DNA of 64,000 nucleotides from Pseudomonas sp. BMS12 (GCF_001592875.1 NZ_LSOF01000005.1:401335-465334); one strand, 5' to 3'; counted from the first letter of the stretch, positions 26,608-37,102 are shown. The notes: generated by a model from the sequence alone, not told the origin. A program made the numbers and translations.

Positions 26608-27951
26608 ATGCACGCCTGGAGTCCCGATAGCTGGAGAGGCAAGCCGATCCAGCAACAGCCGCAGTACCCCGACGCCGCCCACCTCGCCCGCGTGGAGCAG
26701 ACCCTGGCCGGCTACCCGCCGCTGGTATTCGCCGGTGAGGCCCGCGAGCTGCGCCGCCAGTTCGCCGAAGTGACCCAGGGCCGCGCCTTCCTGCTGCAGG
26801 GCGGCGACTGCGCCGAGAGCTTCGCCGAGTTCAGCGCGGCGAAGATCCGCGACACCTTCAAGGTGCTGCTGCAGATGGCCATCGTCATGACCTTCGCCGC
26901 CGGCTGCCCGGTGGTGAAAGTCGGGCGCATGGCCGGCCAGTTCGCCAAGCCGCGCTCGGCCAACGACGAGACCATCGGCGGCGTGACCCTGCCCGCCTAC
27001 CGTGGCGATATCGTCAACGGCATCGGTTTCGACGCCGCCAGCCGCGTGCCCGACCCGGAGCGCCTGCTGCAGGCCTACCACCAGGCCACCGCCAGCCTCA
27101 ACCTGCTGCGCGCCTTCGCTCAGGGCGGCTTCGCCGACCTGCACCAGGTGCACCAGTGGAACCTCGACTTTATCAGCAATTCGGCACTGGGTGAGAAATA
27201 CAGCCAGCTGGCCGACCGCATCGACGAGACCCTGGCATTCATGCGCGCCTGCGGCATGGACGCCCAACCGCAAGTGCGCGAAACCAGCTTCTTCACCGCC
27301 CACGAGGCCCTGCTGCTCAACTACGAACAAGCCTTCGTACGCCAGGACAGCCTCACCGGGCGCTGGTACGACTGCTCCGCACACATGCTGTGGATCGGCG
27401 ACCGTACCCGCCAACTGGACGGCGCCCATGTCGAATTCATGCGCGGCGTGGAGAACCCCATCGGCGTCAAGGTCGGCCCGAGCATGGACCCGGACGAGCT
27501 GATCCGCCTGATCGACATCCTCAACCCGGACAACGATCCGGGCCGCCTCAACCTGATCGTGCGCATGGGCGCCGACAAGGTCGAGGCCAACTTCCCGCGC
27601 CTGCTGCGCAAGGTCAAGGCAGAAGGCCGCCAGGTGCTGTGGAGTTCCGACCCGATGCACGGCAACACCATCAAGGCCTCCAGCGGCTACAAGACCCGCG
27701 ACTTCGCGCAGATCCTCTCCGAGGTGAAGCAGTTCTTCCAGGTGCACCGCGCCGAAGGCACCCATGCCGGCGGCATTCATATCGAAATGACCGGGCAGAA
27801 CGTCACCGAGTGCATCGGCGGCTCGCGGCCGATCACCGAGGACGGCCTGTCCGACCGCTACCACACCCACTGCGACCCGCGCATGAACGCCGACCAGTCG
27901 CTGGAGCTGGCCTTCATGATTGCCGAGACGCTGAAACAAGCACGAGCCTGA
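26608..27951 (+). CDS. Class II 3-deoxy-7-phosphoheptulonate (DAHP) synthase
   Basis: A 447-residue class II (plant/Mycobacterium type) DAHP synthase that condenses phosphoenolpyruvate and erythrose-4-phosphate, the first shikimate step. Characteristic segments: [12 protein letters not shown] (metal-binding Cys), [14 protein letters not shown] (PEP site), [61 protein letters not shown]. It belongs to the shorter bacterial form. Position corresponds to P. aeruginosa PA2843. The ribosome site is weak. It ends at a strong terminator, and the ars operon begins after it. Confidence 0.94.
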   Translation: MHAWSPDSWRGKPIQQQPQYPDAAHLARVEQTLAGYPPLVFAGEARELRRQFAEVTQGRAFLLQGGDCAESFAEFSAAKIRDTFKVLLQMAIVMTFAAGCPVVKVGRMAGQFAKPRSANDETIGGVTLPAYRGDIVNGIGFDAASRVPDPERLLQAYHQATASLNLLRAFAQGGFADLHQVHQWNLDFISNSALGEKYSQLADRIDETLAFMRACGMDAQPQVRETSFFTAHEALLLNYEQAFVRQDSLTGRWYDCSAHMLWIGDRTRQLDGAHVEFMRGVENPIGVKVGPSMDPDELIRLIDILNPDNDPGRLNLIVRMGADKVEANFPRLLRKVKAEGRQVLWSSDPMHGNTIKASSGYKTRDFAQILSEVKQFFQVHRAEGTHAGGIHIEMTGQNVTECIGGSRPITEDGLSDRYHTHCDPRMNADQSLELAFMIAETLKQARA

Positions 27952-27968
27952 TCCACACTCAGGACAGC

Positions 27969-27996
27969 ACGGGGCCCCAGGGCCCCGTTTTTTTTG
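27969..27996 (+). terminator. Strong rho-independent terminator after DAHP synthase gene
   Basis: Stem ACGGGGCCC / GGGCCCCGT around a short loop, then eight T (27988-27995). It lies 18 bp after the stop codon and isolates the downstream arsR promoter. Confidence 0.92.
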
Positions 27997-28036
27997 GGCT
28001 GGCGTTGCATGGGAAAAAGAGCCTTCACAGCACATG

Positions 28037-28069
28037 CGAATTTCCATATATTCGCCAAAACATATATTC
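28037..28069 (+). promoter_or_regulatory. Candidate ArsR operator
   Basis: An A/T-rich patch just upstream of arsR has CATATATTC twice (28045-28053 and 28061-28069, 16-bp period) and an inverted pair GCGAAT...ATTCGC (28037-28055). The string AAAACATATAT matches the core of the E. coli ars operator in reverse orientation. ArsR binding is inferred. Confidence 0.6.
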
Positions 28070-28096
28070 ATCCTCCAGCCAGCCCTGGAAACCCGC

Positions 28097-28441
28097 ATGA
28101 CTCCCACCGACGTTTTCAAATGTCTGGCCGACGAGACCCGCGCTCGCCTGATGCTGCTGATCGCCCGCGAGAACGAGCTGTGCGTGTGCGAACTGACCTG
28201 CGCACTCGGTGAGAGCCAGCCCAAGGTCTCCCGCCACCTGGCGCAGCTGCGCACCAGCGGCCTGCTGGCGGACCGCCGGCAAGGCCAGTGGGTCTACTAC
28301 CGCCTGCACCCCGAGCTGCCGAACTGGGTCAGCCAGATGCTGGCCGACGTGCTGGCGGCCAACACGCACTGGCTCGACGACGATGCCAGGCGCCTGGACA
28401 CCATGGGCAATCGCCCGCAGCGCCAAGCGGCCTGTTGCTGA
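28097..28441 (+). CDS. arsR: ArsR-family arsenic-responsive repressor
   Basis: A 114-residue winged-helix repressor. The metalloid site ELCVCEL (Cys29, Cys31, with Cys35 close by) matches the As(III)-binding type I ArsR motif. The recognition helix is in [15 protein letters not shown] further CC pair ends the protein. It should repress its own operon until arsenite binds. The start at [15 protein letters not shown] was chosen over an upstream in-frame ATG at 28034 that overlaps the operator. First gene of arsR-gapdh-arsJ. Confidence 0.92.
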   Translation: MTPTDVFKCLADETRARLMLLIARENELCVCELTCALGESQPKVSRHLAQLRTSGLLADRRQGQWVYYRLHPELPNWVSQMLADVLAANTHWLDDDARRLDTMGNRPQRQAACC

Positions 28442-28479
28442 ATCCCCGGTTCCCTCCCCCATCCCTAAAGAGCATGACC

Positions 28480-29484
<1,005 letters not shown>

Positions 29485-29493
29485 TCGGCGATC

Positions 29494-30717
29494 ATGAAGG
29501 CGTTGTCAGCTCTGTCTGCGGAAGTGCGCCAGTACCTGCTGGTCACCGGCAACTACTGGGCCTTTACCCTCACCGACGGCGCCCTGCGCATGCTGGTGGT
29601 GCTGCACTTCCACACGCTGGGCTACACGCCGCTGCAGATTGCCGCGCTGTTCCTGTTCTACGAGATCTTCGGCGTTATCACCAACCTGGTGGGCGGCTAC
29701 CTGGGCGCGCGCCTGGGCCTGAACCGCACCATGAATATCGGCCTGGGCTTGCAGGTGCTGGCCCTGCTGATGCTCACGGTGCCCGCCGCCTGGCTGACCA
29801 TTGCCTGGGTGATGGGCGCGCAGGCGCTGTCGGGTATCGCCAAAGACCTCAACAAGATGAGCGCCAAGAGCTCGATCAAGCTGCTGGTACCAGACAGCCA
29901 GCAGGGCACCCTCTACAAGTGGGTGGCGATCCTTACCGGCTCGAAGAACGCGCTCAAGGGCGTCGGCTTCTTCCTCGGCGGCGCGCTGCTGGCCCTGCTC
30001 GGCTTCACCGGCGCGGTGCTGGCCATGGCCGCCGTGCTGGCGTTGATCTGGCTGGCCAGCCTGGTGCTGCTGAAAAAGGACCTGGGCAAAGCCAAGACCA
30101 AGCCGAAGTTCCGCGACCTGCTGTCCAAGAGCCGGGCGATCAACATCCTCTCGGCCGCGCGCCTGTTCCTCTTCGGCGCCCGCGACGTGTGGTTCGTGGT
30201 GGCCTTGCCGGTGTACCTGAGCAGCGTGCTGGGCTGGGACTTCTGGTGGGTGGGCGGCTTCCTGGCTGCCTGGATCATTGGCTACGGCATGGTGCAGTCG
30301 CTCGCCCCGCATATCACTGGCAAGCAGCGCGGCCAGGTGCCCGACGGGCGCAGCGCCTGCGCCTGGGCGGCGCTCCTGGCAAGCCTGCCGGCGGCCATCG
30401 CCCTGGGCCTGACCGTCGGCGGGTCGCCACAGCTCGTGCTCATTGGCGGCCTGATGTTGTTCGGCGCGCTGTTCGCGGTGAACTCCTCGCTGCACAGCTA
30501 CCTGATCGTCAGCTACGCCAAGGAAGACGGCGTCTCGCTGGATGTGGGCTTCTACTACATGTCCAATGCCCTGGGCCGGTTGATCGGCACCCTGCTGTCG
30601 GGCTGGGTCTACCAGCATCATGGCCTGGAAGCCTGCCTGTGGATCTCCACGGTCTTCGTCCTGCTGGCCGCGCTGATCTCCATCGCCCTGCCGAAGCACG
30701 CAGCCGCAACCAACTAG
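29494..30717 (+). CDS. arsJ: Organoarsenical efflux permease ArsJ (MFS)
   Basis: A 407-residue major-facilitator protein with 11-12 hydrophobic segments. It carries the ArsJ-typical LLVTGNYWAFTLTDGALRM N-terminus, GARLGLNRTMN in loop 2-3, and MSAKSSIKLLVPD after TM4. It exports 1-arseno-3-phosphoglycerate made by the adjacent GAPDH, giving net arsenate resistance without an arsenate reductase. It starts 9 bp after the GAPDH gene. The 3' end overlaps the convergent LysR gene by 4 bp. No arsB, arsC or arsH is present nearby. Confidence 0.93.
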   Translation: MKALSALSAEVRQYLLVTGNYWAFTLTDGALRMLVVLHFHTLGYTPLQIAALFLFYEIFGVITNLVGGYLGARLGLNRTMNIGLGLQVLALLMLTVPAAWLTIAWVMGAQALSGIAKDLNKMSAKSSIKLLVPDSQQGTLYKWVAILTGSKNALKGVGFFLGGALLALLGFTGAVLAMAAVLALIWLASLVLLKKDLGKAKTKPKFRDLLSKSRAINILSAARLFLFGARDVWFVVALPVYLSSVLGWDFWWVGGFLAAWIIGYGMVQSLAPHITGKQRGQVPDGRSACAWAALLASLPAAIALGLTVGGSPQLVLIGGLMLFGALFAVNSSLHSYLIVSYAKEDGVSLDVGFYYMSNALGRLIGTLLSGWVYQHHGLEACLWISTVFVLLAALISIALPKHAAATN

Positions 30718-31610
30718 CTCGCCAGCTCGCCCCCCACCAGGCAGCCGACCAGATCCGCCGCAAAACCCGAGAGCAGCTCGCGTTTGCGCACGCAGACCTT
30801 GAGGTCGCGTTGCGCCCAGGACTCGTCCAGTTCGATGACCGCCAGCGGCACGCGGGAAGCACTCATCGTGATGGCGCTGCGCGGCACCATGCCGATGCCG
30901 ACGCCGGCACTGACCATGCGGCACACCGCCTCGAAACTGCGCACCTGAATACGCACCTCCAGATGCCGCCCGAGCGCGGCCGCCGCGTTCATGGTGAAGG
31001 TATGGATGGCCGAGCCGGCATGCAGCATGACGAAAGGATGCGCCAGCACTGCGGCGAAGGGCGCGCTGGCACGTGCCGCCAGCGGATGCTCGGGCGGGGC
31101 GATCAGCACCAGGCGGTCGGCGCGATAGGGCAGCAGCTCGACTTCGGCACCCTCGATCAGGTCCGCCACCACGCCGACCTCCACCTCGCCGCGCGCCACC
31201 GCCATGACCACTTCCGGACTGGTGTGCTCCTCCAGCGAGATACTGACCTGCGGATGCTGGCGCAGGAAGGCCGCCAGGCTGTCCGGCAGGAAGGTGTGGG
31301 TGGCGTGGGTATTGGCCCACAGGCTGACATGGCCGCGCACGCCGTGGGCATAGGGCGCGAGGTCCGCGTGCATCTGCTCGAGCTGGGCGAAGACCTGGCG
31401 AGCGTGACGCAGCAAGGCATCGCCGGCGCGGGTCAGACTCACGCCACGGGGCTCACGCACCAGCAATGGTGTGCCGATGGCCTCCTCCAGCAGGCGCATG
31501 CGATGGCTGGCGGAGGACGGCGCCAGATGCACGCGCTCGGCGCCACGGGTCAGGTTCCGCGCCTCGGCAATCGCCACGAAGAGGCGCAGATCGGTCAGGT
31601 CGTATTGCAT
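30714..31610 (-). CDS. LysR-family transcriptional regulator
   Basis: A 298-residue LTTR with an N-terminal helix-turn-helix (RNLTRGAERVHLAPSSASHRMRLLE) and a C-terminal periplasmic-binding-like effector domain. The start is the ATG of MQYDLTDLRLF; the frame also opens at a TTG 12 bp upstream. Divergent from a DMT transporter across about 93 bp carrying a TGAAA-N7-TTTCA palindrome, so the transporter is the likely target. Effector unknown. Convergent with arsJ but unrelated to arsenic as far as can be seen. Confidence 0.9.
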   Translation of the reverse strand: MQYDLTDLRLFVAIAEARNLTRGAERVHLAPSSASHRMRLLEEAIGTPLLVREPRGVSLTRAGDALLRHARQVFAQLEQMHADLAPYAHGVRGHVSLWANTHATHTFLPDSLAAFLRQHPQVSISLEEHTSPEVVMAVARGEVEVGVVADLIEGAEVELLPYRADRLVLIAPPEHPLAARASAPFAAVLAHPFVMLHAGSAIHTFTMNAAAALGRHLEVRIQVRSFEAVCRMVSAGVGIGMVPRSAITMSASRVPLAVIELDESWAQRDLKVCVRKRELLSGFAADLVGCLVGGELAS

Positions 31611-31639
31611 AGCGTTGGTCAAATCCGAACGATCAGTTG

Positions 31640-31656
31640 TGAAAAGGCCAATTTCA
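31640..31656. promoter_or_regulatory. Candidate LysR box between LysR and EamA genes
   Basis: TGAAA-N7-TTTCA is a palindrome fitting the T-N11-A pattern of LysR-type regulators. It sits midway between the divergent start codons. Confidence 0.45.
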
Positions 31657-31703
31657 AACGGATTCTACACGGGCAATCATTCGTCCCAGGGAAACTCTTT
31701 GGG

Positions 31704-32672
31704 ATGTACACGTCAATGCACTGGAAAACCTGGTCCGCCGAACGTATGGGTGTCGTGCTGGCCGTGCTGGCCGCCTTCGGCTTCTCCTTCAAGGCGATCT
31801 TCGTCAAGCTGGCCTACGCCGCCGCGCCGGTGGACCCGGTCACGCTGCTGACCCTGCGCATGACCTTCGCCCTGCCCTTCGCCCTGGTGGCCGCCCTCTG
31901 GCTGTGCCGCTCGGCACCGCCGCTCAAACCCCGCGACTGGGGCCTGCTGCTCGCCCTCGGTCTGCTCGGCTACTACGGCGCCAGCATCCTGGACTTCATC
32001 GGCCTGCAGTACATTTCCGCCGCACTGGAGCGCCTGATCCTGTTCATCTACCCGACGCTGACCGTACTGATCGGCGTGCTGTTCATGGGCAAGCGCCTGG
32101 AACCCCGGCAGATTGGCGCGCTGGTGCTGTCCTATGCCGGCATCGGCCTGGCGTTTACCCATGACCTGGAGCTCGCCGACGACATCGCCACGGTGCTGAT
32201 CGGCGCGGCCTTCGTCTTCGCCTCGGCGCTGTCCTATGCCTTCTACAGCGCCGGTGCCGAAGTCTCCATCCGCAACCTCGGCACCCTGCGCTTCGCCGCG
32301 CTGGCGATTATCGTGTCCACCTTCGCCACGCAGATCCACTTCCTCGCCACCCAGCCACTCTCCGCCCTGCAGCAGCCGCTGGACGTGTACGCCTACGGTG
32401 CGGCCATGGCCCTGTTCTCCACGGTGCTGCCGGTGCTCTGGCAATCCGCCGCCGTGCAGCGCATCGGCTCGGCCCGCACTGTGCTAATCGGTACCCTGGG
32501 CCCGATTCTGACCATCTTCTTCGGCTGGCTGCTGCTGTCCGAACCGCTGTCGCTGGCGCAGCTGCTGGGGGCCGGCCTGGTATTGGCCGGGGTGCTGCTG
32601 GTGTCACGCCGCACTGTCGCACCCCGTCAACCTCAGCCACCTGCAACAGAGGCGCCTATCGCAGCCCGCTAG
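31704..32672 (+). CDS. EamA-family (DMT) transporter
   Basis: A 322-residue inner-membrane protein with ten predicted hydrophobic segments in two EamA repeats (about 15-150 and 170-300). SLPE-like ends such as LLLSEPLSLAQLLGAGLVLAGVLL are typical of the second repeat. The family exports metabolites and amino acids; substrate unknown. Three in-frame ATGs (31704, 31716, 31746) are possible and none has a good ribosome site, so the start is uncertain. The C-terminal 20 residues are Pro/Arg-rich. The divergent LysR regulator probably controls it. Confidence 0.85.
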   Translation: MYTSMHWKTWSAERMGVVLAVLAAFGFSFKAIFVKLAYAAAPVDPVTLLTLRMTFALPFALVAALWLCRSAPPLKPRDWGLLLALGLLGYYGASILDFIGLQYISAALERLILFIYPTLTVLIGVLFMGKRLEPRQIGALVLSYAGIGLAFTHDLELADDIATVLIGAAFVFASALSYAFYSAGAEVSIRNLGTLRFAALAIIVSTFATQIHFLATQPLSALQQPLDVYAYGAAMALFSTVLPVLWQSAAVQRIGSARTVLIGTLGPILTIFFGWLLLSEPLSLAQLLGAGLVLAGVLLVSRRTVAPRQPQPPATEAPIAAR

Positions 32673-32833
32673 GATCAGGGCAAGAAGCGCTGGCCATGGA
32701 CACGGCCAGGCGGGCCACCAATGTGACCCAGCGCACACTGCCACTCCCGCCATATCGCCGACAATGCCGCGCCGGCCGGGATGCCGACGCCTCTCGGCCA
32801 TTTCTACAGGCTTACCTTTCAAGGACGATGACC

Positions 32834-33583
32834 ATGAAACTGCAGTACTCCCTTTCCGCCCTCGCCTTCGCCACCCTGCTCGCCGGCTGCCAGAACATGA
32901 GCCCCGACGCCATGCTCAACACCGGACTGCAAGCCATGCAGGCCGCGACCCTCAGCGATGCCGAAGTGAAGACCATGGCCGACGATGCCTGCGTGCAGAT
33001 GGATGCCCAGTCGCCCATCGCGCCGGCCGACAGCAAGTACAGCAAGCGCCTGGCAACCATCGCCGCCAACCTCGGCAGCCAGGTCAACGGCACCCCGGTC
33101 AACTACAAGGTCTACCTCACCGACGAAGTCAACGCCTGGGCCATGGCCAACGGTTGCGTGCGCGTCTACAGCGGCCTGATGGACCTGATGAACGACAACG
33201 AGGTGGAAGGCGTACTCGGCCACGAGATGGGCCACGTCGCGCTCGGCCACACCAAGAAGGCCATGCAGGCCGCCTACGCCACTTCCGTGGCCCGTGGCGC
33301 CATCGCCTCCTCCGGCAACAGCGCGGCAATGGCGCTGTCCAGCTCGCAACTGGGCGACCTGGGTGAGGCGCTGATCAACGCGCAGTTCTCCCAGTCCCAG
33401 GAAAGCGCCGCCGACGACTTCTCCTTCGATCTGCTGAAAGAACGCCAGATTCCGCTGCAGGGCCTGGCCAGCGCCTTCGACAAACTGGCCGAACTGGGCG
33501 GCGGCGACAGCAGCATGTTCGACTCCCACCCGGGCTCGGCCGATCGTGCCGCGCACATTCGTCAGCGCATCGCCGCCGAGTAA
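32834..33583 (+). CDS. M48-family metalloprotease lipoprotein (LoiP/YggG-like)
   Basis: A 249-residue lipoprotein. Signal peptide with lipobox LLAGC (Cys about residue 18), then an M48 protease domain with zinc motif HEMGHVALGH (about 133) and the downstream ligand region SQESAADDFSFDLL. C-terminal FDSHPGSADRAAHIR is typical of YggG/LoiP. The family degrades misfolded outer-membrane proteins in the periplasm. The second of two ATGs was chosen because AAGGA is then about 8 bp upstream. A small lipoprotein gene follows after 30 bp and may be co-transcribed. Confidence 0.9.
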   Translation: MKLQYSLSALAFATLLAGCQNMSPDAMLNTGLQAMQAATLSDAEVKTMADDACVQMDAQSPIAPADSKYSKRLATIAANLGSQVNGTPVNYKVYLTDEVNAWAMANGCVRVYSGLMDLMNDNEVEGVLGHEMGHVALGHTKKAMQAAYATSVARGAIASSGNSAAMALSSSQLGDLGEALINAQFSQSQESAADDFSFDLLKERQIPLQGLASAFDKLAELGGGDSSMFDSHPGSADRAAHIRQRIAAE

Positions 33584-33613
33584 CAACGGAGCAACAACCA
33601 CATGGAGGTAAAC

Positions 33614-34096
33614 ATGCAGATCAAAGCCACGCTGATAGCGGCCCTGACCCTTTTGTTGGTGGGCTGCGGCAGCGACCACGACAAAGCCATAGGCCTGTAC
33701 CAGTACGAGAACAAGTTCACCGGTTCGGAGAGAGTTGCCGAAATCAAGAAGGACGGCGATACCTACCTGTTCATCGAGAACGTCCTGAACAACACCGACG
33801 CCATGGCTCTGAGCGAGTCGGACGAGGGGCTGTCCTACCGAAACACGCCACTCAAACTCTCCGAAGACGGCAATACCCTGTACTTCGGCCCCATCAATGG
33901 CACCAGGATCAGTAGCGACGACCTCAAGGCCAAGCTGGCGGCCATCGAGAAGGACGAAAAGATCTGCGGGGAGTTGCAAGAGCAGGTTGCCGCGAACAAG
34001 TCTCTGCAAAAAGATGAATGGAACGCTTACGTTAAAACAGTCAGAGAAAAGATGCCTGAGGACTGCGACATAGTTGGAGCAGCTATGCGTTGGTAA
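33614..34096 (+). CDS. Small lipoprotein of unknown function
   Basis: A 160-residue lipoprotein with lipobox LLLVGC and a soluble, charged mature part (about 143 residues) with two further cysteines (ICGEL and EDCDIV) that could form a disulfide. I recognise no family. An ideal GGAGGT ribosome site 4 bp upstream fixes the start at MQIKATL; the ATG at 33602 overlaps that site. Codon use is richer in A/T-ending Lys, Glu and Asn codons than the neighbours, which hints at recent acquisition. It follows the M48 lipoprotein by 30 bp. Confidence 0.8.
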   Translation: MQIKATLIAALTLLLVGCGSDHDKAIGLYQYENKFTGSERVAEIKKDGDTYLFIENVLNNTDAMALSESDEGLSYRNTPLKLSEDGNTLYFGPINGTRISSDDLKAKLAAIEKDEKICGELQEQVAANKSLQKDEWNAYVKTVREKMPEDCDIVGAAMRW

Positions 34097-34132
34097 ACGC
34101 CTATACCCCTCTCCAATAAGGGCTTACGGTCG

Positions 34133-35338
34133 CTACCTCAACAGCGGCCGTAACAGCCCAGCCACCGGCGAACGACAGTTCAACGCCACCTCCACCAGCC
34201 CCAGCCACTGCGCCAATGCGCGCAGTTCATCAGCCAGGGCATGCAGCGCCTCCTCACTCAACACCGCCTCCTCCAGATGCACGGCATGCACCGCCAGGCG
34301 CCCGTGTGCCCGCTCGCTGCGCAGATCGAGGCGCGCCAGCAGGCGTTCGTGGTGCAGAAAGGGCAGCACGTAGTAGCCGTACACCCGCTTGGCCGGCGGG
34401 GTGTAGATCTCCAGGCGGTAGCGGAAGCCGAACAGGCGTTCGGTGCGCTCGTGCTCCCAGATCAGCGAGTCGAAGGGCGACAGCAGCGCACTGGCCTTCA
34501 CGCGCCGCGGAATACTCGGCTCGCCATGGCAGTAGGCCGCTTGTTTCCAGCCTTCGACAGCCACCCGGCGTAGCTCGCCTGCCTCGACCAATTCGGCGAT
34601 GCGCGTTTTGGCAGTGTCGGCATCCAGGCGGTAGTAATCACGCAGGTCGCGCTCCGTTGCCACGCCGAGGGCGGCGGCCGACTTCAGCAGCAACCTGCGC
34701 TGCGCTTCGGCTTCATCGATCTCGGGGTACTCGAACTGAGCCGCAGGAATCACCCGCTGCGGCAGATCGTACAGACGCTCGAACCCGCGTCGCCCAGCCA
34801 CCGTCACTTCGCCAGCAGCAAACAGCCACTCCAGCGCATGCTTCTCCGCACTCCAGTCCCACCAGGGGCCAGCCTTCTCCCGGCGCGAGCTCAGGCTGCC
34901 GGCGCCCAGGGCACCCTGCTCACGCACGCTTTGCAGCACACGCCGGATCAGATCCTGCTGCTCGCGACCGAACTCGGCCAGCTGGCGATAGATGCCCTGC
35001 CCGGCCGCCGCACGGCGCATGCGCCAACGCAGCAACGGGTAGAGCTCCAGCGGCAATAGCGAAGCCTCATGCCCCCAGTACTCGAACAGGCGGCGCTGGC
35101 GCGCTGCGCCCCAGGCCAGGCGGTCGAGCAGCACGGGATCGTAGTGCCCCAGCCGGGAAAACGCCGGCAAGTAGTGAGAGCGCACCAGGGCGTTGACCGA
35201 GTCGATCTGCAGCACCCCGAGATGCTCTATCCGCGCCTGCAGCTGGCGCGCACCTACCACGCCGCGCGGCGGGCGGGTAAAGCCCTGTGCGGCAAGGGCC
35301 AGCCGCCTCGCTTCGGCAAGCGACAGTGTCAGGGTCAA
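34133..35338 (-). CDS. YcaQ-type winged-helix DNA glycosylase (crosslink repair)
   Basis: A 401-residue HTH_42 family protein. The conserved QIDSVN motif (QxD, catalytic in E. coli YcaQ/AlkX), RSHYLPAFSRLGHYD, FEYWGHEASLLP and the C-terminal LLSPFDSLIWERER-like segment (SPFDSLIWEHERTERLFGF) are all present. Relatives remove N-alkyl adducts and unhook interstrand crosslinks. The start is a TTG overlapping the stop codon of the upstream DUF3291 gene (TTGA); no better start is seen. Part of a three-gene minus-strand group with DUF3291 and EamA. Confidence 0.88.
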   Translation of the reverse strand: MTLTLSLAEARRLALAAQGFTRPPRGVVGARQLQARIEHLGVLQIDSVNALVRSHYLPAFSRLGHYDPVLLDRLAWGAARQRRLFEYWGHEASLLPLELYPLLRWRMRRAAAGQGIYRQLAEFGREQQDLIRRVLQSVREQGALGAGSLSSRREKAGPWWDWSAEKHALEWLFAAGEVTVAGRRGFERLYDLPQRVIPAAQFEYPEIDEAEAQRRLLLKSAAALGVATERDLRDYYRLDADTAKTRIAELVEAGELRRVAVEGWKQAAYCHGEPSIPRRVKASALLSPFDSLIWEHERTERLFGFRYRLEIYTPPAKRVYGYYVLPFLHHERLLARLDLRSERAHGRLAVHAVHLEEAVLSEEALHALADELRALAQWLGLVEVALNCRSPVAGLLRPLLR

Positions 35339-35805
35339 ACGCTAGACTCGCTCAGGGCAGCGGCCGGCGCAGCGAAGGCCTGACGGAAGCTGAAGGCAAA
35401 CGCACTCGGGCCATGCTCATGCAGGTGAGCCAATCGCGCAGCGGCCTCCTCGACACTGGGCCGATGCCCGGCCGGCACCCACCAGAGCACCATGTGCGCC
35501 TGCCCCACCTTGGCGAACCACTCGCGACGACGCTTGAGCATTTCGGTATGGGCCGACTTGTAGACGTAATCGCTGAGCGCTTGCACGTCCCGCCAGACGG
35601 ACATATTGACCAGTACCTCGTCGCCGAATGGGCGAATCGCGGTGGCGTCACCATCCTCGTCCTGCAGACGCCAGACATAGCCCGGCGCAGCCTCGGCCAG
35701 GGCATTGATGCGCTCCAGATTAGCGACGAAGTCAGCCAGCTGCGGCGAGTCCAGTGGTGCCAGCAAGGTGGCGATATTCAGTTGGGCCAGTTGATAACGG
35801 GACAT
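35335..35805 (-). CDS. DUF3291 protein
   Basis: A 156-residue soluble protein. The pattern YQLAQLNIATLLAPLDSPQLADFV, VNMSVWRDVQALSDYVY, HTEMLKRRREWF and MVLWWVPAGHRPSVEEA is that of DUF3291, a ferredoxin-like (ABM/EthD-like) fold of unknown function. AAGGAG lies 6 bp before the ATG. Its end overlaps the YcaQ-like start by 4 bp, so translation is coupled. Its upstream neighbour, the EamA gene, ends 20 bp before it. Confidence 0.87.
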   Translation of the reverse strand: MSRYQLAQLNIATLLAPLDSPQLADFVANLERINALAEAAPGYVWRLQDEDGDATAIRPFGDEVLVNMSVWRDVQALSDYVYKSAHTEMLKRRREWFAKVGQAHMVLWWVPAGHRPSVEEAAARLAHLHEHGPSAFAFSFRQAFAAPAAALSESSV

Positions 35806-35825
35806 GGCGACTCCTTGTCGATCCG

Positions 35826-36776
35826 TCAGGGTTGTCCGGTGATGCCACGCCAGGCGCCCAGGCGCCTGCGCAACCAGGCGTGGCTGCTGACCAGGCTGAT
35901 ACCCAGCAACACCAGCACGGCAGCGACCACGAAGTTGAGGGTCAGCGGTTCATCCAGCACCAGCACGCCAAAGGTAACGCCGAACAGGGGGGTCATGAAG
36001 GAGAACACCGCCATGTTCGAGGCCAGATAGCGCCGCAGTAGCCAGAACCAGGTCAGGTAGCTGAAGAAGGACACCACCACCCCCTGGAGCAGCACGCTGG
36101 CGATAGCCACCGGCGTCCAGCGCACCGGGCTCAGGGCACCGCTGTAGGCGGCAAAGGCCAGCAACAGCACGAAGGCCACCGCCAGTTGGTAGAACAGGGT
36201 CAGCGCCGGCGGCGCCTCGGATAGCCGCGAGCCACGCACCACCAGGGTGGTAGCGCCCCAGGCCATGCCAGCGCACAGGCCGAGGGCGTCGCCCAGCAAC
36301 ATGCGCGAATCGAGCAGTGCCCACTCACCGGCGCCACCGAAGGCCAGGGTCACGCCGCCGAAACACAGACCGATGCCCAGCCATTGCAGGCTGCGCAAGC
36401 GCTCGCTGGGCAACAACAGGTGCAGGCCCAACGCGGAGAAGATCGGCGCAGTGTAGAGAAACACCGCCATGTGCGAGGCCGAGGTGTACTGCAGGCCACG
36501 GGCGATAAAGAAGAATTCCAGAGCGAACAAGGCTCCGGCCAAGGCGCCGGCGGCCCAGGTAGTCCGCAGCCACCCGCGCCAGGTGCCCTGCCAGAGCAGC
36601 AGCATGCCGACCAGAGCTGCGGCGATAGCGGAACGCAGCGCCACCTGCAGCAGTGGCGAGATGTCCTCGGCCGCCAGCTTGATCGCCACCTGCTGACTGC
36701 CCCAGATGGCGCACAGCACCAGCATCAGTTGAAAGAGAAAACCATCGGCGCCCTTGCGCACAGCGGAACCACCCAT
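35826..36776 (-). CDS. EamA-family (DMT) transporter
   Basis: A 316-residue membrane protein with ten hydrophobic segments and two EamA repeats; VLCAIWGSQQVAIKLAAEDISPLLQVALRSAIAA is the typical first-repeat opening and GVLVLDEPLTLNFVVAAVLVLLGISLV the second-repeat end. Substrate unknown. GTG-ATG-ATG codons start the frame; the last ATG (36776) best fits the GAGGAG ribosome site. First gene of the EamA / DUF3291 / YcaQ group. Confidence 0.88.
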   Translation of the reverse strand: MGGSAVRKGADGFLFQLMLVLCAIWGSQQVAIKLAAEDISPLLQVALRSAIAAALVGMLLLWQGTWRGWLRTTWAAGALAGALFALEFFFIARGLQYTSASHMAVFLYTAPIFSALGLHLLLPSERLRSLQWLGIGLCFGGVTLAFGGAGEWALLDSRMLLGDALGLCAGMAWGATTLVVRGSRLSEAPPALTLFYQLAVAFVLLLAFAAYSGALSPVRWTPVAIASVLLQGVVVSFFSYLTWFWLLRRYLASNMAVFSFMTPLFGVTFGVLVLDEPLTLNFVVAAVLVLLGISLVSSHAWLRRRLGAWRGITGQP

Positions 36777-36803
36777 CATCACTCCTCACCAGGGCCTGGC
36801 CCT

Positions 36804-37031
36804 TCAACGCTGCAGCGGATCATCCCAGAACGACCGCTCACTTTCCTGCATTACATCGCCGCGCGTCAGACCCATATCCTTGAGCGCCGCATCGTCGAGC
36901 ATCGCCAACTGCCGGCGCTCACGCGCCAACTGCAAGCCGCGCTGCAACCGCTGCCACCAGCGCAGGCGTGGCCAATGCAGGCCGTCCAGTGAAATGGAAT
37001 GTGCAATGGCAAAACCTTTTTGACCTTTCAT
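36804..37031 (-). CDS. DUF1127 small protein
   Basis: A 75-residue basic protein with a C-terminal DUF1127 motif (RRQLAMLDDAALKDMGLTRGDV). Members of about 50-80 residues are common next to LysR genes; some act in phosphate, carbon or RNA metabolism control, but no general role is established. The third start codon of a GTG-ATG-ATG series was chosen for a 7-bp spacing to GGAGGG. It is divergent from a LysR gene 97 bp away, which probably regulates it. Confidence 0.87.
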   Translation of the reverse strand: MKGQKGFAIAHSISLDGLHWPRLRWWQRLQRGLQLARERRQLAMLDDAALKDMGLTRGDVMQESERSFWDDPLQR

Positions 37032-37102
37032 CATCACGCCCTCCCTGTGGGGTTGGCGTCAGTTTCGGTTCGCGCTTAAGATCAATCCAACGAATGTTTC
37101 TT

